Assembly: GCA_041859045.1 (NCBI GenBank)
Contig: JBHELB010000026.1
Location: 1 to 64,000 of the forward strand
Length of the DNA stretch: 64,000 bases
Direction: 5' to 3'
Source of the DNA: JBHELB01 sp041859045
GTDB taxonomy: Bacteria > Hydrogenedentota > Hydrogenedentia > Hydrogenedentales > SLHB01
A program made the translations under genes and the position numbers. The stretch's first letter is position 1, and each line of letters begins with the position of its first letter. The notes beneath the pieces were generated by a model. The model did not search any database and was not told the DNA's origin. It saw only the letters and a program-made list of their open reading frames with translations. This document shows positions 42,192-50,768 of the stretch, one piece after another.

Positions 42192-42947
42192 ATGAGCGAT
42201 CATACCGTCGAAGAAACCTGGAAAGACTGCCTCGAGGGCGCGGCGCGGCTGGTGCGGGAGGCGGCGCGTTCGCCACGGCGCACGCTTCGCGTGTCGCCGG
42301 ACGTCGCGGCGTGGCTCGATGCCGCCGGGGCGACGCCCTCTGCCGTGGAGGCGGCTCCGGAGGCGGTGATTGCGGCGCTCGAGGAACTGCGCCGGGAGGT
42401 CGCCGCGTGTACGCGCTGCGCGCTTCACGCGACGCGGACTCAGACCGTGTTTGCCGACGGTCCGGCAACGGCCAAACTGGTGTTTGTGGGCGAAGCGCCG
42501 GGCGCGGACGAAGACCGCGAGGGCGTGCCGTTTGTCGGGAAGGCGGGGCAACTTCTCACTGCGATCATCGAGAAGGGCATGAACCTGCCGCGCGGCGAGG
42601 TGTACATCTGCAACGTGCTCAAATGCCGTCCGCCGAACAACCGCGATCCGCTGCCGGAAGAGGCGGCGTGCTGCGAGCCCTACTTGGCGCGTCAGCTGGA
42701 GCTGTTGCAGCCCAAGGTAATCTGCGCGCTTGGTCGGCATGCCGCGCGGCTGCTGCTTCAGACCGACGAGAGCATTGGCCGGCTGCGCGGGCGCTGGCAT
42801 TTTTACCGCGGCATCCCCGTGCGCGTGACGTATCATCCCTCGTACCTACTGCGAACGCCGGAAGACAAGCGCAAGACGTGGGACGACGTGCGCGAGGTGC
42901 TCAAGGTGTATCGCGGCGAAGTCACGCCGCGTCCAGACGCCCCGTGA
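42192..42947 (+). CDS. Uracil-DNA glycosylase, family 4
   Basis: The 251-residue repair enzyme excises uracil from DNA. An N-terminal extension of about 70 residues precedes the core. Motif A, GEAPGADEDREGVPFVGKAG, and the later HPSYLLR motif are intact. Four cysteines that would hold the 4Fe-4S cluster are visible, two in CTRCAL and others in VLKCRPP and AACCEP. Type-4 enzymes of this kind are common in thermophiles and many bacteria. No clear Shine-Dalgarno precedes the ATG. The sensor kinase gene follows 30 bp downstream but is functionally unrelated. Confidence 0.92.
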   Translation: MSDHTVEETWKDCLEGAARLVREAARSPRRTLRVSPDVAAWLDAAGATPSAVEAAPEAVIAALEELRREVAACTRCALHATRTQTVFADGPATAKLVFVGEAPGADEDREGVPFVGKAGQLLTAIIEKGMNLPRGEVYICNVLKCRPPNNRDPLPEEAACCEPYLARQLELLQPKVICALGRHAARLLLQTDESIGRLRGRWHFYRGIPVRVTYHPSYLLRTPEDKRKTWDDVREVLKVYRGEVTPRPDAP

Positions 42948-42977
42948 GGCGGATTCACGCGCGGAGGCGGTGTCGCG

Positions 42978-44330
42978 ATGAATGAAGGCGAACTCCAAAC
43001 CACGGTGCGCTGGCACAACTCGCTGATCGTGCGCGTGATGGCGATGTGCGCCGTGCTGGTGGCGTGCTTGCTCGGCGCGGTGTACGCGATTTCCATTCAT
43101 TACTCTAGCGAAGTCGTCCGCGAGATGGAGGATCAACTCCGCACCATCGCCGACGAGGTGCAGTTGGAGGTCGCCGAACAACCGAACGCCGACTACTCCG
43201 CGCTCGCTAAAGAGCTCTCGCAAAAACGCGGCACGCCCATCGTCCTTCAGTCCACCGACGAGGTCGAGCAGAGCAGCGTGACCATGCACATGGAGAAGGA
43301 CGGCACGCTGACCAAGGTGGGGCAGTACTCGTTCAAGTTGGGCGACGTGCCGGTGCGCGTGACGGCGACGGTGAACTTCCGCATGCAGACGGAACTCATG
43401 CGCGCGCTGCGCAACAAGTACGTGGCCACGGTGCTGCTGGTTTTCCTGGCAACGTTGGCGCTCATGATCTACTTCATTGGGCGCACGTTGCGTCCGTTGC
43501 GGGAACTTAGCGAGACGTGCGCACAAATCGGCGCGGGCAACCTGCGCAACGTTGAAGTGCGGCGCAACGCGGGCGAGGTGCTCGCGCTCGAACAGACGTT
43601 CAACCACATGGTGCAGTCCTTGCGCGACAAGGAACTGATGGAGCGCAACCTGCGCCAAGCGCAGCGGCTTTCCGCGCTGGGCACGCTGGCCGCGGGCGTC
43701 GCGCATGACGTGCGCAATCCGCTCAACGCGATCAAGTTGCTTTCCGGCCACGCGTTGGACACGGTCCAGGAACTGGACGGCGGGTCGGCCGCCGCGCGGC
43801 AGATCGAGACCATTCGCAACGAAGTGAATCGGCTTGAGGAAATCGTATCCGGTTTTTTGTCGTTGGCGAAGGAACGCGAGCTTCAGCCGGAACCGTGTCT
43901 TGTGGACGGGCTGCTATCGGAATGCGCGCATCTCATTAAACCCGACGCCGAAGCGCGTGAGGTGCGGTTGATCACAGAACTTCGCGCAGGCGGCGCGGAG
44001 GTCATGGCGGATCCAAAACAGCTCCGGCGGGCCGTGCTCAACGTGCTGATCAATGCCGTCGAGGCGTGCCGCCCCGGCGGACGCGTGCGGCTGTATTCGC
44101 GGCTGACGGATGATCACTGCGAGATCGAAATTCGCGACGACGGCCCGGGCATGTCGCAGGAAACGGCGGATCACGCGTTCGATCCCTACTTCACCACCAA
44201 GAAAACTGGAACGGGCCTCGGGTTGTCGATCACCCGTGGCATTATTGAAGAGCATGGCGGCACGATCGCGCTTGATAGCCAGGAGGAACTGGGCTGTCAG
44301 GCGTTGATTTGTTTGCCTTTGAGGAAATGA
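42978..44330 (+). CDS. Sensor histidine kinase (NtrB-like)
   Basis: The 450-residue membrane kinase has a transmembrane helix at about 15-38, a periplasmic sensor region of about 110 residues, a second helix near 150-172 and a HAMP linker. The HisKA domain has phospho-His in GVAHDVRNPLNAIKLL, and the HATPase domain has NVLINAVEA, IRDDGPGM, FDPYFTTKKTG and GTGLGLS. It overlaps the response-regulator gene by 4 bp, so the pair is a two-component system. The input signal cannot be deduced; the periplasmic region shows no known domain by eye. Confidence 0.93.
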   Translation: MNEGELQTTVRWHNSLIVRVMAMCAVLVACLLGAVYAISIHYSSEVVREMEDQLRTIADEVQLEVAEQPNADYSALAKELSQKRGTPIVLQSTDEVEQSSVTMHMEKDGTLTKVGQYSFKLGDVPVRVTATVNFRMQTELMRALRNKYVATVLLVFLATLALMIYFIGRTLRPLRELSETCAQIGAGNLRNVEVRRNAGEVLALEQTFNHMVQSLRDKELMERNLRQAQRLSALGTLAAGVAHDVRNPLNAIKLLSGHALDTVQELDGGSAAARQIETIRNEVNRLEEIVSGFLSLAKERELQPEPCLVDGLLSECAHLIKPDAEAREVRLITELRAGGAEVMADPKQLRRAVLNVLINAVEACRPGGRVRLYSRLTDDHCEIEIRDDGPGMSQETADHAFDPYFTTKKTGTGLGLSITRGIIEEHGGTIALDSQEELGCQALICLPLRK

Positions 44331-45724
44331 CGACGATGAACGATTTGCCCGCGCGTATTTTGGTGGCCGAAGACGATACCGTGCAGCGCGAGATCCTCGA
44401 GGACATTCTCGTGCGCGCGGGGTACGACGTGACGCCGGTGGCCAACGGCTCGGCGGCGGTGGAGGCGCTGCGTCGCGAAGCGTTCGACCTGCTGATTACC
44501 GACGTACGCATGCCCGAGATGGACGGCGTAACGCTGCTGCGCGAGGCGAAGCGCTTGCGGCCCGACACAGAGGTCGTGTTGATGACCGCATTCGCCACCG
44601 TGAAGACCGCGGTAACCGCGATGAAGGAAGGCGCGGTCGATTATCTGTCAAAGCCCTTCGACAAAGACGAGTTGTTGATGGTGGTTGCGCGTTCGCTCGA
44701 GCGCGGCGGGCTGCGCCGGGAAAACCGCGCGTTGCGCGAGCTTGTTACACGCGAATCCTCGCTTGGCAGCATCGTGGGCGAGTGCCCGGCCATGCAGAAA
44801 GTTTTCGACGTCGTTCGGCGCGCAGTGCCGCTCAACAGCACGGTGCTGATCCAGGGCGAATCGGGCACAGGCAAGGAACTCGTTGCGCGACACATTCACT
44901 TCGCGGGGCCGCGCAAGGCGAAACCGTTTATCGTCGTCAATTGCGCGGCAATTCCCGACACGTTGGTCGAGAGCGAACTTTTCGGTCACGAGAAGGGCGC
45001 ATTCACCGGCGCAGAGACGAGCCGCCCCGGTAAATTCGAGGCTGCGCACGGGGGCACGCTGTTTCTCGACGAAATCGGCGACATGCGCATCGAGAGTCAG
45101 GCCAAGTTGCTGCGCGTGCTGCAAGACGGCGTCGTCGAGCGGGTGGGCTCGACACAGACGCGCACCGTCGATGTGCGGGTCGTCGCGGCCACCAACCGTC
45201 CTCTGCGCGAGCGCGTTGAAGCGGGGGAATTCCGCGAAGACCTCTACTACCGCCTCGAGGTGCTTCCGTTGCGCCTCCCGCCCCTGCGCGAACGCATGCA
45301 AGATCTGCCGCTGCTCGTTCGCCATTTTCGTGAGAAACTTGCGCAACGGCTTGGGAAGGACGCGCCGACTCTGGCGCCGGATGCGTTCGAAGCGATGCGG
45401 CGGTACCGCTGGCCCGGCAACGTGCGTGAACTCGAGCATACGCTCGAGCAGCTCTTTATTCTCTGCGACGCCGCCTCGATTCGTATCGAGGATTTGCCGG
45501 AGAAGTTTCACGAGCCCAGCGCGCAGGCGGCCGTGTTCGCGCTGCCGGCGGGCGGGCTTGTGCTTGAGGAACTGGAACAGGAACTCATTCGCCAGGCGCT
45601 GCAGCGCTCCGGCGGACGGATCAAGGAAGCCGCGGAACTCCTTGGGCTCACTTATAAGACGCTGCAATACCGCCTGAAAAAGCACGAAATCGATCGCAAA
45701 GGCGACGAGACAGACGGAGAATAA
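44327..45724 (+). CDS. Sigma-54-dependent response regulator (NtrC family)
   Basis: The 465-residue protein has a receiver domain (1-125) with acidic pair AEDD, phosphoacceptor Asp in LLITDVRMPEMDG and Lys in LSKPFD. The AAA+ domain (about 145-380) has Walker A GESGTGKE, the sigma-54 contact loop GAFTGA and Walker B LFLDEIGDM. A Fis-type helix-turn-helix lies at the C-terminus (GGRIKEAAELLGLTYKTLQYRLKKH). Start ATG 44327 overlaps the kinase stop; ATG 44336 is an alternative. It activates sigma-54 promoters when phosphorylated by the preceding kinase. Target genes are not identifiable here. Confidence 0.95.
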   Translation: MTTMNDLPARILVAEDDTVQREILEDILVRAGYDVTPVANGSAAVEALRREAFDLLITDVRMPEMDGVTLLREAKRLRPDTEVVLMTAFATVKTAVTAMKEGAVDYLSKPFDKDELLMVVARSLERGGLRRENRALRELVTRESSLGSIVGECPAMQKVFDVVRRAVPLNSTVLIQGESGTGKELVARHIHFAGPRKAKPFIVVNCAAIPDTLVESELFGHEKGAFTGAETSRPGKFEAAHGGTLFLDEIGDMRIESQAKLLRVLQDGVVERVGSTQTRTVDVRVVAATNRPLRERVEAGEFREDLYYRLEVLPLRLPPLRERMQDLPLLVRHFREKLAQRLGKDAPTLAPDAFEAMRRYRWPGNVRELEHTLEQLFILCDAASIRIEDLPEKFHEPSAQAAVFALPAGGLVLEELEQELIRQALQRSGGRIKEAAELLGLTYKTLQYRLKKHEIDRKGDETDGE

Positions 45725-45731
45725 AGAAAAG

Positions 45732-45852
45732 CACCACAGAGACGCTGCGGATACAGAGAAGAGAAGGAAATTGAGATAAGGGGAAGAGATTTGAGGTCTC
45801 CGAACATCTTCACGGTTTGAGTTTCTTGCTCTTCTCGGAGTCCTCTGTGGTG
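45732..45852. repeat. Degenerate ACCACAGAG-type long inverted repeat (copy 1)
   Basis: The left arm begins caccacagagacgctgcgg and the right arm ends cctctgtggtg, with eroded symmetry between them. It belongs to the same family as the three well-preserved copies at 47030-48043 but is shorter (121 bp). It fills most of the gap between the response regulator and GHMP kinase genes. Confidence 0.65.
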
Positions 45853-45960
45853 AACTCTTTCCCCCTCCCGAGACCGCTTCTCCGGTTGCGGCCCGAGGGC
45901 GTTGGTGCTAGGCTGAAAGAATCGAACTGTACGCGAAGCTGGGGATGACAAGGAGGAGCG

Positions 45961-47007
45961 ATGAGTCAGCCGTCACGCCGGATTATCAACGCCACAGCCC
46001 CGATCCGAATCTGCGATCTGGGGGGATGGACGGACACGTGGTTCGCCGAAACAGGAGCGATCTTCAATATCGGGGTCTACCCGTATGCCGAAGTGCAGCT
46101 CTACGTGACACCGTGTGCGCCCGGCGAGCGGCGAATCACGATCAACGCCGAGAACTTCGGGGATCGCTATGACCTCGATCCCGATACCGGCGGCTATGAT
46201 CGCCATCCGCTTATCGAAGCGGCGATCAAGATTATGGAACTGCCGGAAGATCTGAGTTTTGAGGTGAACCTCTATTCCGCCGCGCCCGCGGGATGTTCGA
46301 CGGGTACGTCGGCGGCGGTGACCGTGGCCCTGCTGGGCGCGCTCGATCTATTGACGCCCGGTCAGCGCACGCCTCACGAGATCGCGGCGCTGGGCCATCG
46401 CGTGGAAACGGAGAAACTCGGGTTGCAGTGCGGCATTCAAGACCAGATCTGCTCGTCGTACGGCGGCATTTGCTTCATCGAGATGTTCCAGTACCCCCAC
46501 GCTTCGGTGTCTCCGTTGTTCATCTCGAACAGCATCTGGTGGGAACTCGAACGACGGCTGGTGCTGGTGTATCTGGGCAAGTCGCACTCGTCAAGCGACG
46601 TGCACGGTGAGGTGATTCGTGGGTTCGAGCAGGAAGGCTCGGACAAGTCCGCGCTCGAAGCGCTGCGCCAGTGTGCGCGTTCGGGCAAGAACGCCATCGC
46701 CGCGGGCGATTTCAAAGGCTTTGGTCGCGCGATGATCACGAACACAGAAGCGCAGGCGGCGCTGCACCCAAAGCTCGTCTCTGATGACGCGAAAGCCGTG
46801 ATCGCATTGGCGAAAAAGCACGGCGCCATTGGCTGGAAAGTGAACGGCGCGGGCGGCGAAGGCGGCTCGCTCACTATCCTGTGCGGCCCGGAGGGAGAGT
46901 CAAAGCGCGCCTTCCTAGACGCGCTGCCAAAACTGAACCCGCGGTACAAGGCGATTCCGCTGTACCTTTCCCGCTTCGGCCTGCGCAGGTGGGAAGTCGT
47001 CGGATAA
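45961..47007 (+). CDS. GHMP-family sugar kinase
   Basis: The 348-residue kinase has the GHMP N-terminal motif (ATAPIRICDLGGWTDTW) and the glycine/serine-rich phosphate loop AGCSTGTSAAV. Its C-terminal domain has the glycine-rich VNGAGGEGGSLTIL. The closest general type is D-glycero-alpha-D-manno-heptose 7-phosphate kinase-like or fucose/arabinose kinase-like enzymes, which phosphorylate sugars for nucleotide-sugar synthesis. AAGGAGGAG precedes the ATG. No heptose-pathway neighbour is present, so the substrate stays open. It is flanked on both sides by ACCACAGAG-type repeats. Confidence 0.87.
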   Translation: MSQPSRRIINATAPIRICDLGGWTDTWFAETGAIFNIGVYPYAEVQLYVTPCAPGERRITINAENFGDRYDLDPDTGGYDRHPLIEAAIKIMELPEDLSFEVNLYSAAPAGCSTGTSAAVTVALLGALDLLTPGQRTPHEIAALGHRVETEKLGLQCGIQDQICSSYGGICFIEMFQYPHASVSPLFISNSIWWELERRLVLVYLGKSHSSSDVHGEVIRGFEQEGSDKSALEALRQCARSGKNAIAAGDFKGFGRAMITNTEAQAALHPKLVSDDAKAVIALAKKHGAIGWKVNGAGGEGGSLTILCGPEGESKRAFLDALPKLNPRYKAIPLYLSRFGLRRWEVVG

Positions 47008-47029
47008 AGAGAGGAAGACAAAAAGTACT

Positions 47030-47198
47030 CACCACAGAGGCACAGAGGACACAGAGAAGAATAAGAGAGAAAATCGAAGAGAGGGAAAGAATTTTGGAAG
47101 TGTTCGGAGGATAAAGAGAACAGCAATAAGAATTGGTTTGGCTTTTCCGAACAGTTGATTTTTCTTGTCTTCTCTGTGTCCTCTGTGCCTCTGTGGTG
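47030..47198. repeat. ACCACAGAG-type long inverted repeat element (copy 2)
   Basis: This 169-bp element has 30-bp perfect inverted arms at 47030-47059 and 47169-47198, starting caccacagaggcacagagga. The inner part contains the block aataagagagaaaatcgaag, shared with copies 3 and 4. It stands 31 bp before the GxxExxY gene. Confidence 0.88.
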
Positions 47199-47229
47199 AG
47201 TTCTCCCTGACCGAAAAGGGTAAGCCCGT

Positions 47230-47607
47230 ATGGAGCAAGAGCGCGATCCGCTCTCGGGAAAGGTGATTGCCTGCGCAATAGAAGTGCATCGGCACTTGGG
47301 TCCTGGCTTGATGGAGTCCGTTTACGAAACATGCCTGGCTCATGAATTGGCTGAGGCGAACATTCCGTTTAGACAACAGCAGCCGTTGCCTGTGCACTAC
47401 AAGGGCGTGATTTTGGATTGCGCGTATCGGCTGGACCTGGTCGTGGATGAGCGGATAGTTTTGGAGTTGAAGGCGGTGGATTGTCTGCTTCCAATCCATG
47501 AAGCGCAGATTTTGACGTACCTAAAATTGTCTGGGATTGGTACCGGGCTGCTGATTAATTTCAATGCGCCCGTGTTGAGGGATGGAATCAAGCGGTTTGT
47601 GGTGTAA
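47230..47607 (+). CDS. GxxExxY-family protein (PD-(D/E)XK nuclease-like)
   Basis: The 125-residue protein carries the family signature in LGPGLMESVYE (G-L-x-E-x-x-Y). A nuclease-like core follows: YRLDLVVDERIVLELKA, with Asp and the E-x-K pair. The C-terminus is INFNAPVLRDGIKRFVV. The family is widespread and its function is not established; similarity to PD-(D/E)XK nucleases is known. It stands between copies 2 and 3 of the long inverted repeat, and a remnant of a second copy of its 3' end lies beyond copy 3. This arrangement suggests a link between gene and repeat. Confidence 0.9.
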   Translation: MEQERDPLSGKVIACAIEVHRHLGPGLMESVYETCLAHELAEANIPFRQQQPLPVHYKGVILDCAYRLDLVVDERIVLELKAVDCLLPIHEAQILTYLKLSGIGTGLLINFNAPVLRDGIKRFVV

Positions 47608-47615
47608 GAAATGTG

Positions 47616-47785
47616 CACCACAGAGACACAGAGGGCACAGAGAAGAATAAGAGAGAAAATCAAAGAGAGGGAAGAATTTTGGAAGTGTTCGGAGGATAAA
47701 GAGAACAGCAATAAGAATTGATTTGGCTTTTCCGAGCACTTAATTCTTTCTTGCTCTTCTCTGTGTTCTCTGTGCCTCTGTGGTG
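47616..47785. repeat. ACCACAGAG-type long inverted repeat element (copy 3)
   Basis: This 170-bp element starts caccacagagacacagaggg and ends with the complementary cctctgtggtg. The inner sequence is nearly identical to copies 2 and 4. It begins 8 bp after the GxxExxY stop codon, the same spacing found between the gene remnant and copy 4. Confidence 0.88.
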
Positions 47786-47815
47786 AATTTCTCTTGTATG
47801 GACAAGCGCGGTCGT

Positions 47816-47863
47816 TTTAGTGCGCCTATGTCGGGAAATGGGATCAAGCGGTTTGTGGTGTAA
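47816..47863 (+). pseudogene. 3'-terminal remnant of a second GxxExxY gene
   Basis: The sequence reads FSAPMSGNGIKRFVV then TAA, matching the C-terminus FNAPVLRDGIKRFVV of the intact gene 250 bp upstream. The stop is followed by the same 8-bp spacer and another long inverted repeat. Nothing resembling the rest of the gene precedes it. Confidence 0.75.
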
Positions 47864-47871
47864 GAAATGTG

Positions 47872-48043
47872 CACCACAGAGACACAGAGGACACAGAGAA
47901 GAATAAGAGAGAAAATCGAAGAGAGGGGAAGAATTTTTGAAGGTGTTCGGAGGATAAAGAGAACAGCAATAAGAATTGATTTGGCTTTTCCGAGCATTTA
48001 ATTCCTTCTTGCTCTTCTCTGTGTTCTCTGTGCCTCTGTGGTG
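47872..48043. repeat. ACCACAGAG-type long inverted repeat element (copy 4)
   Basis: This 172-bp element has arms beginning caccacagagacacagagga and ending cctctgtggtg, and its inner block is the same as in copies 2 and 3. It ends only 25 bp before the start of the Nudix gene, so the hairpin could lie in the 5' leader of that operon. Confidence 0.88.
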
Positions 48044-48067
48044 AATCTCTCTTCGAGGAGGTGGGTC

Positions 48068-48727
48068 ATGCCAGCAACGCAAGGTCAGTATGTGTATGAC
48101 TACCCGCGGCCGATGGTGGTGGTCGATATCGTGCTGTTTGGCCCGCGGGCCGGGGGCAAGCTCGACGTGCTGCTGATTCAACGCGGCCAGGACCCATACA
48201 AAGGACACTGGGCCACGCCGGGCGGGTTTGTCGATATGGATGAACCACTGGATGCCGCGGCGTACCGCGAACTCGAGGAAGAGACCGGCATCACCGGAAT
48301 CCGCCTTGAGCAGTTTTACACCTTCGGACGACCTGACCGCGATCCGCGTGGACGCAACATTGCCGTGGGGTACTTGGCGTTGGTTAACCCTGAGTTTCAC
48401 ACGCCGCGGGCGGGCGACGATGCGGCGGAAACGCGTTGGTGGTCGGTGGACGAACTTCCGTCGCTCGCGTTTGATCACGACGATGTCGTGGAGACCGCCC
48501 TAGCCCGTTTACGCGTGGCGCTGCGTTGTTTTGGGATCGGGCGTCAATGTTTTGAAGGTCCTTTCACGCTTGACGCACTGCGCGAAGTGTACGAATCGGT
48601 GTTGGCCGGACCGCTGAATCCGGAACGGTTCGCGCACGCCATTCAATCGATCGAGTTGATCGAGCCCACGGAGAAGGACGGCTACTTCCGGTTCCGCGAA
48701 CCGTGGCCGGGGTCCCTGGAGTTGTGA
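48068..48727 (+). CDS. NrtR-like Nudix protein (NAD-salvage regulator or ADP-ribose pyrophosphatase)
   Basis: The 219-residue protein has an N-terminal Nudix domain with a complete Nudix box, GFVDMDEPLDAAAYRELEEE plus TGI. A C-terminal winged-helix-like region (FTLDALREVYESVLAGPLNPERF) matches NrtR repressors. NrtR binds ADP-ribose through a Nudix fold and represses NAD-biosynthesis genes. The next two genes, nicotinamidase and nicotinate phosphoribosyltransferase, are exactly such targets, overlapping by 1 and 4 bp. The complete catalytic box means hydrolase activity is not excluded. GAGGAGG precedes the ATG. Confidence 0.87.
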   Translation: MPATQGQYVYDYPRPMVVVDIVLFGPRAGGKLDVLLIQRGQDPYKGHWATPGGFVDMDEPLDAAAYRELEEETGITGIRLEQFYTFGRPDRDPRGRNIAVGYLALVNPEFHTPRAGDDAAETRWWSVDELPSLAFDHDDVVETALARLRVALRCFGIGRQCFEGPFTLDALREVYESVLAGPLNPERFAHAIQSIELIEPTEKDGYFRFREPWPGSLEL

Positions 48728-49305
48728 TGACGAACCAATTTATTCATTCAGGCGACGCGCTGATCGTCGTCGACGTGCAGAACGATTTTTGCCCGGGCGG
48801 CGCGTTGGCCGTTCCGGAGGGCGATCTCGTCGTACCTATCGTCAATGCGCTGTCACCGCGTTTCGACACGGTGGTTTTTACGCGCGATTGGCACCCCGCC
48901 GACCACTGTAGTTTCGGCACCCCGCCGAACTATGTGGATGGCAGTTGGCCGTCGCATTGCGTGGCGGACTCCCCGGGGGCGCATTTTCATCCCGCGCTTT
49001 CCATCCCCGAGGGCGCATACATTGTGAGCAAGGGCGTGGACCCTGCGCGGGAGGCGTACAGCGGTTTCGAGGGCACGGGCCTTGATGTGTGGCTGCGCGC
49101 GCGCGGGATCCAGCGGGTGTTTATCTGCGGCTTGGCTACGGATTACTGCGTGAAAGCCACCGCGTTGGATGCGAAGCGACTGGGGTTTGATGCGGGCGTG
49201 GTGGAAGATGCTTCGCGCGGCGTAGCCCCGGAGACCACGGCGCGGGCGATCGACGAACTGCGCGCGGCGGGCGTCTATTTTGTGACGTCGGGAGATTTGC
49301 GATGA
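48727..49305 (+). CDS. pncA: Nicotinamidase
   Basis: The 192-residue cysteine hydrolase converts nicotinamide to nicotinate and ammonia in NAD salvage. The catalytic Asp lies in VVDVQNDF, Lys in VSKGV and the nucleophile Cys in GLATDYCVKAT. Zinc-binding Asp and His occur in TRDWHPADH. Its start overlaps the Nudix stop by one base (TGATG), and its own stop overlaps the next start by 4 bp. All three genes of the operon act in or regulate the same pathway, which supports the assignment. Confidence 0.94.
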   Translation: MTNQFIHSGDALIVVDVQNDFCPGGALAVPEGDLVVPIVNALSPRFDTVVFTRDWHPADHCSFGTPPNYVDGSWPSHCVADSPGAHFHPALSIPEGAYIVSKGVDPAREAYSGFEGTGLDVWLRARGIQRVFICGLATDYCVKATALDAKRLGFDAGVVEDASRGVAPETTARAIDELRAAGVYFVTSGDLR

Positions 49306-50768
49306 ACGGATTGCTTGGCCCCTGGTTTCGCCGCGAAGGTTTGGCGCTGCTGACGGATCTCTACGAACTCACGATGATGGCCGGGTACGCGCGCGAAGGG
49401 CGCGACCAACGCCGGGTCTGCTTCGAATATTTTTTCCGGTCGCTTCCGCCGAACACCGGTTTTGCGGTCGCCGCCGGGCTCGACAACTTCCTTGGTTACC
49501 TTGAGCACCTTCGTTTCCACGAAGACGATTTGGCTTATCTGCGGTCGCTAAATTTCTTCGATGAGGGCTTTTTCGATATTCTCGCGCGGTTTCGTCCTCG
49601 GTGTACCGTGCGCGCTATCGCCGAAGGCACGCTGGTCTATCCACATGAGCCCATCGTGCAGCTCGAAGGCACTATTTTCGAAACACAACTCGTCGAGACC
49701 GCGTTGCTGAATCTGCTCAACTACCAGACGCTTATCGCGACCAAAGCGGCGCGGGTCTGTTTGGCGGCGGACGGCGATCCCGTGCTCGAGTTCGGCCTGC
49801 GCCGGGCGCACGGCCCGGATGGCGGCCTGAGCGGCTCGCGCGCCGCACATATCGGCGGGTGCACGTCGACGTCCAACGTGCTCGCGGGGAAGGTGTATGG
49901 CATTCCCGTTTCCGGGACGCACGCGCACAGTTGGGTCATGAGTTTCGACTCCGAACTCGACGCCTTCCGCGCGTTCGCGCGCCATTATCCCGATCGCTGC
50001 GTGTTGCTTGTCGATACATACGACACCATCGCCAGCGGCGTACCCAACGCGATCACCGTATTCAAAGAACTGCAGGCGCAGGGGCGGGCCGTACGCCCCG
50101 CGATTCGGCTCGATTCCGGCGACCTCGCCAAGCTCAGCAAGCAGGCGTATCACTTGATGCGCGCGGCGGGCTTCGACGATCCGCTCATTGTCGCATCGAA
50201 CGATCTGGATGAAGACCTGATCGCCGATCTCAAGCGTCAGGGCGCGCGGATTAACTGCTGGGGCGTGGGCACGCACCTCATCACCTCCCACGACTGCCCG
50301 TCGCTCAACGGCGTCTATAAACTCGTCGCGGTCGAGGAAGACGGCGTCTGGCTGCCCCGCATCAAGATATCCTCAAACCCCGAGAAAGCCACCGACCCCG
50401 GACGTAAGCAGGTGGTGCGCTACTTCGACGAGGAGCGTCTGCCGATCGGCGACGTGCTCTACGATGCCGACGAAGACTGGGCCATCCACGGAAATGTCCT
50501 GGGCCGTCGCCGCACCCAACCCCACCTCGAGACTCGTCTGCGGGGCGCGGCGGATGCCCGGCCCCTGCTCGAGGAAGTCCTCCGCGATGGACAACGCGTC
50601 GCCGCCACTCCGCCCGTCCCTGAGATTCGCCGGCGGGCGCTGGAACAAATCGCCGCGCTGCCCGAGGAGTTCAAGCGCCTGCGGAACCCGGAGATCTACC
50701 GGGTGTTCTTGTCCGGCCGCACGGGACGCACCAAGGATGAGCTGCTGAGCCGTCCGGAGAGCGAATAA
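49302..50768 (+). CDS. pncB: Nicotinate phosphoribosyltransferase
   Basis: The 488-residue enzyme makes nicotinate mononucleotide from nicotinate and PRPP, the step after nicotinamidase. Conserved stretches include LLTDLYELTMMAGY near the N-terminus, RRAHGPDGGLSGSRAAHIGG around the active-site region, SGTHAHSWVMSF and RLDSGDLAKLS. Length is normal for the type that lacks a long C-terminal extension. It is the last gene of the operon. The following 618 bp before the GH9 gene have no convincing gene. Confidence 0.95.
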   Translation: MNGLLGPWFRREGLALLTDLYELTMMAGYAREGRDQRRVCFEYFFRSLPPNTGFAVAAGLDNFLGYLEHLRFHEDDLAYLRSLNFFDEGFFDILARFRPRCTVRAIAEGTLVYPHEPIVQLEGTIFETQLVETALLNLLNYQTLIATKAARVCLAADGDPVLEFGLRRAHGPDGGLSGSRAAHIGGCTSTSNVLAGKVYGIPVSGTHAHSWVMSFDSELDAFRAFARHYPDRCVLLVDTYDTIASGVPNAITVFKELQAQGRAVRPAIRLDSGDLAKLSKQAYHLMRAAGFDDPLIVASNDLDEDLIADLKRQGARINCWGVGTHLITSHDCPSLNGVYKLVAVEEDGVWLPRIKISSNPEKATDPGRKQVVRYFDEERLPIGDVLYDADEDWAIHGNVLGRRRTQPHLETRLRGAADARPLLEEVLRDGQRVAATPPVPEIRRRALEQIAALPEEFKRLRNPEIYRVFLSGRTGRTKDELLSRPESE

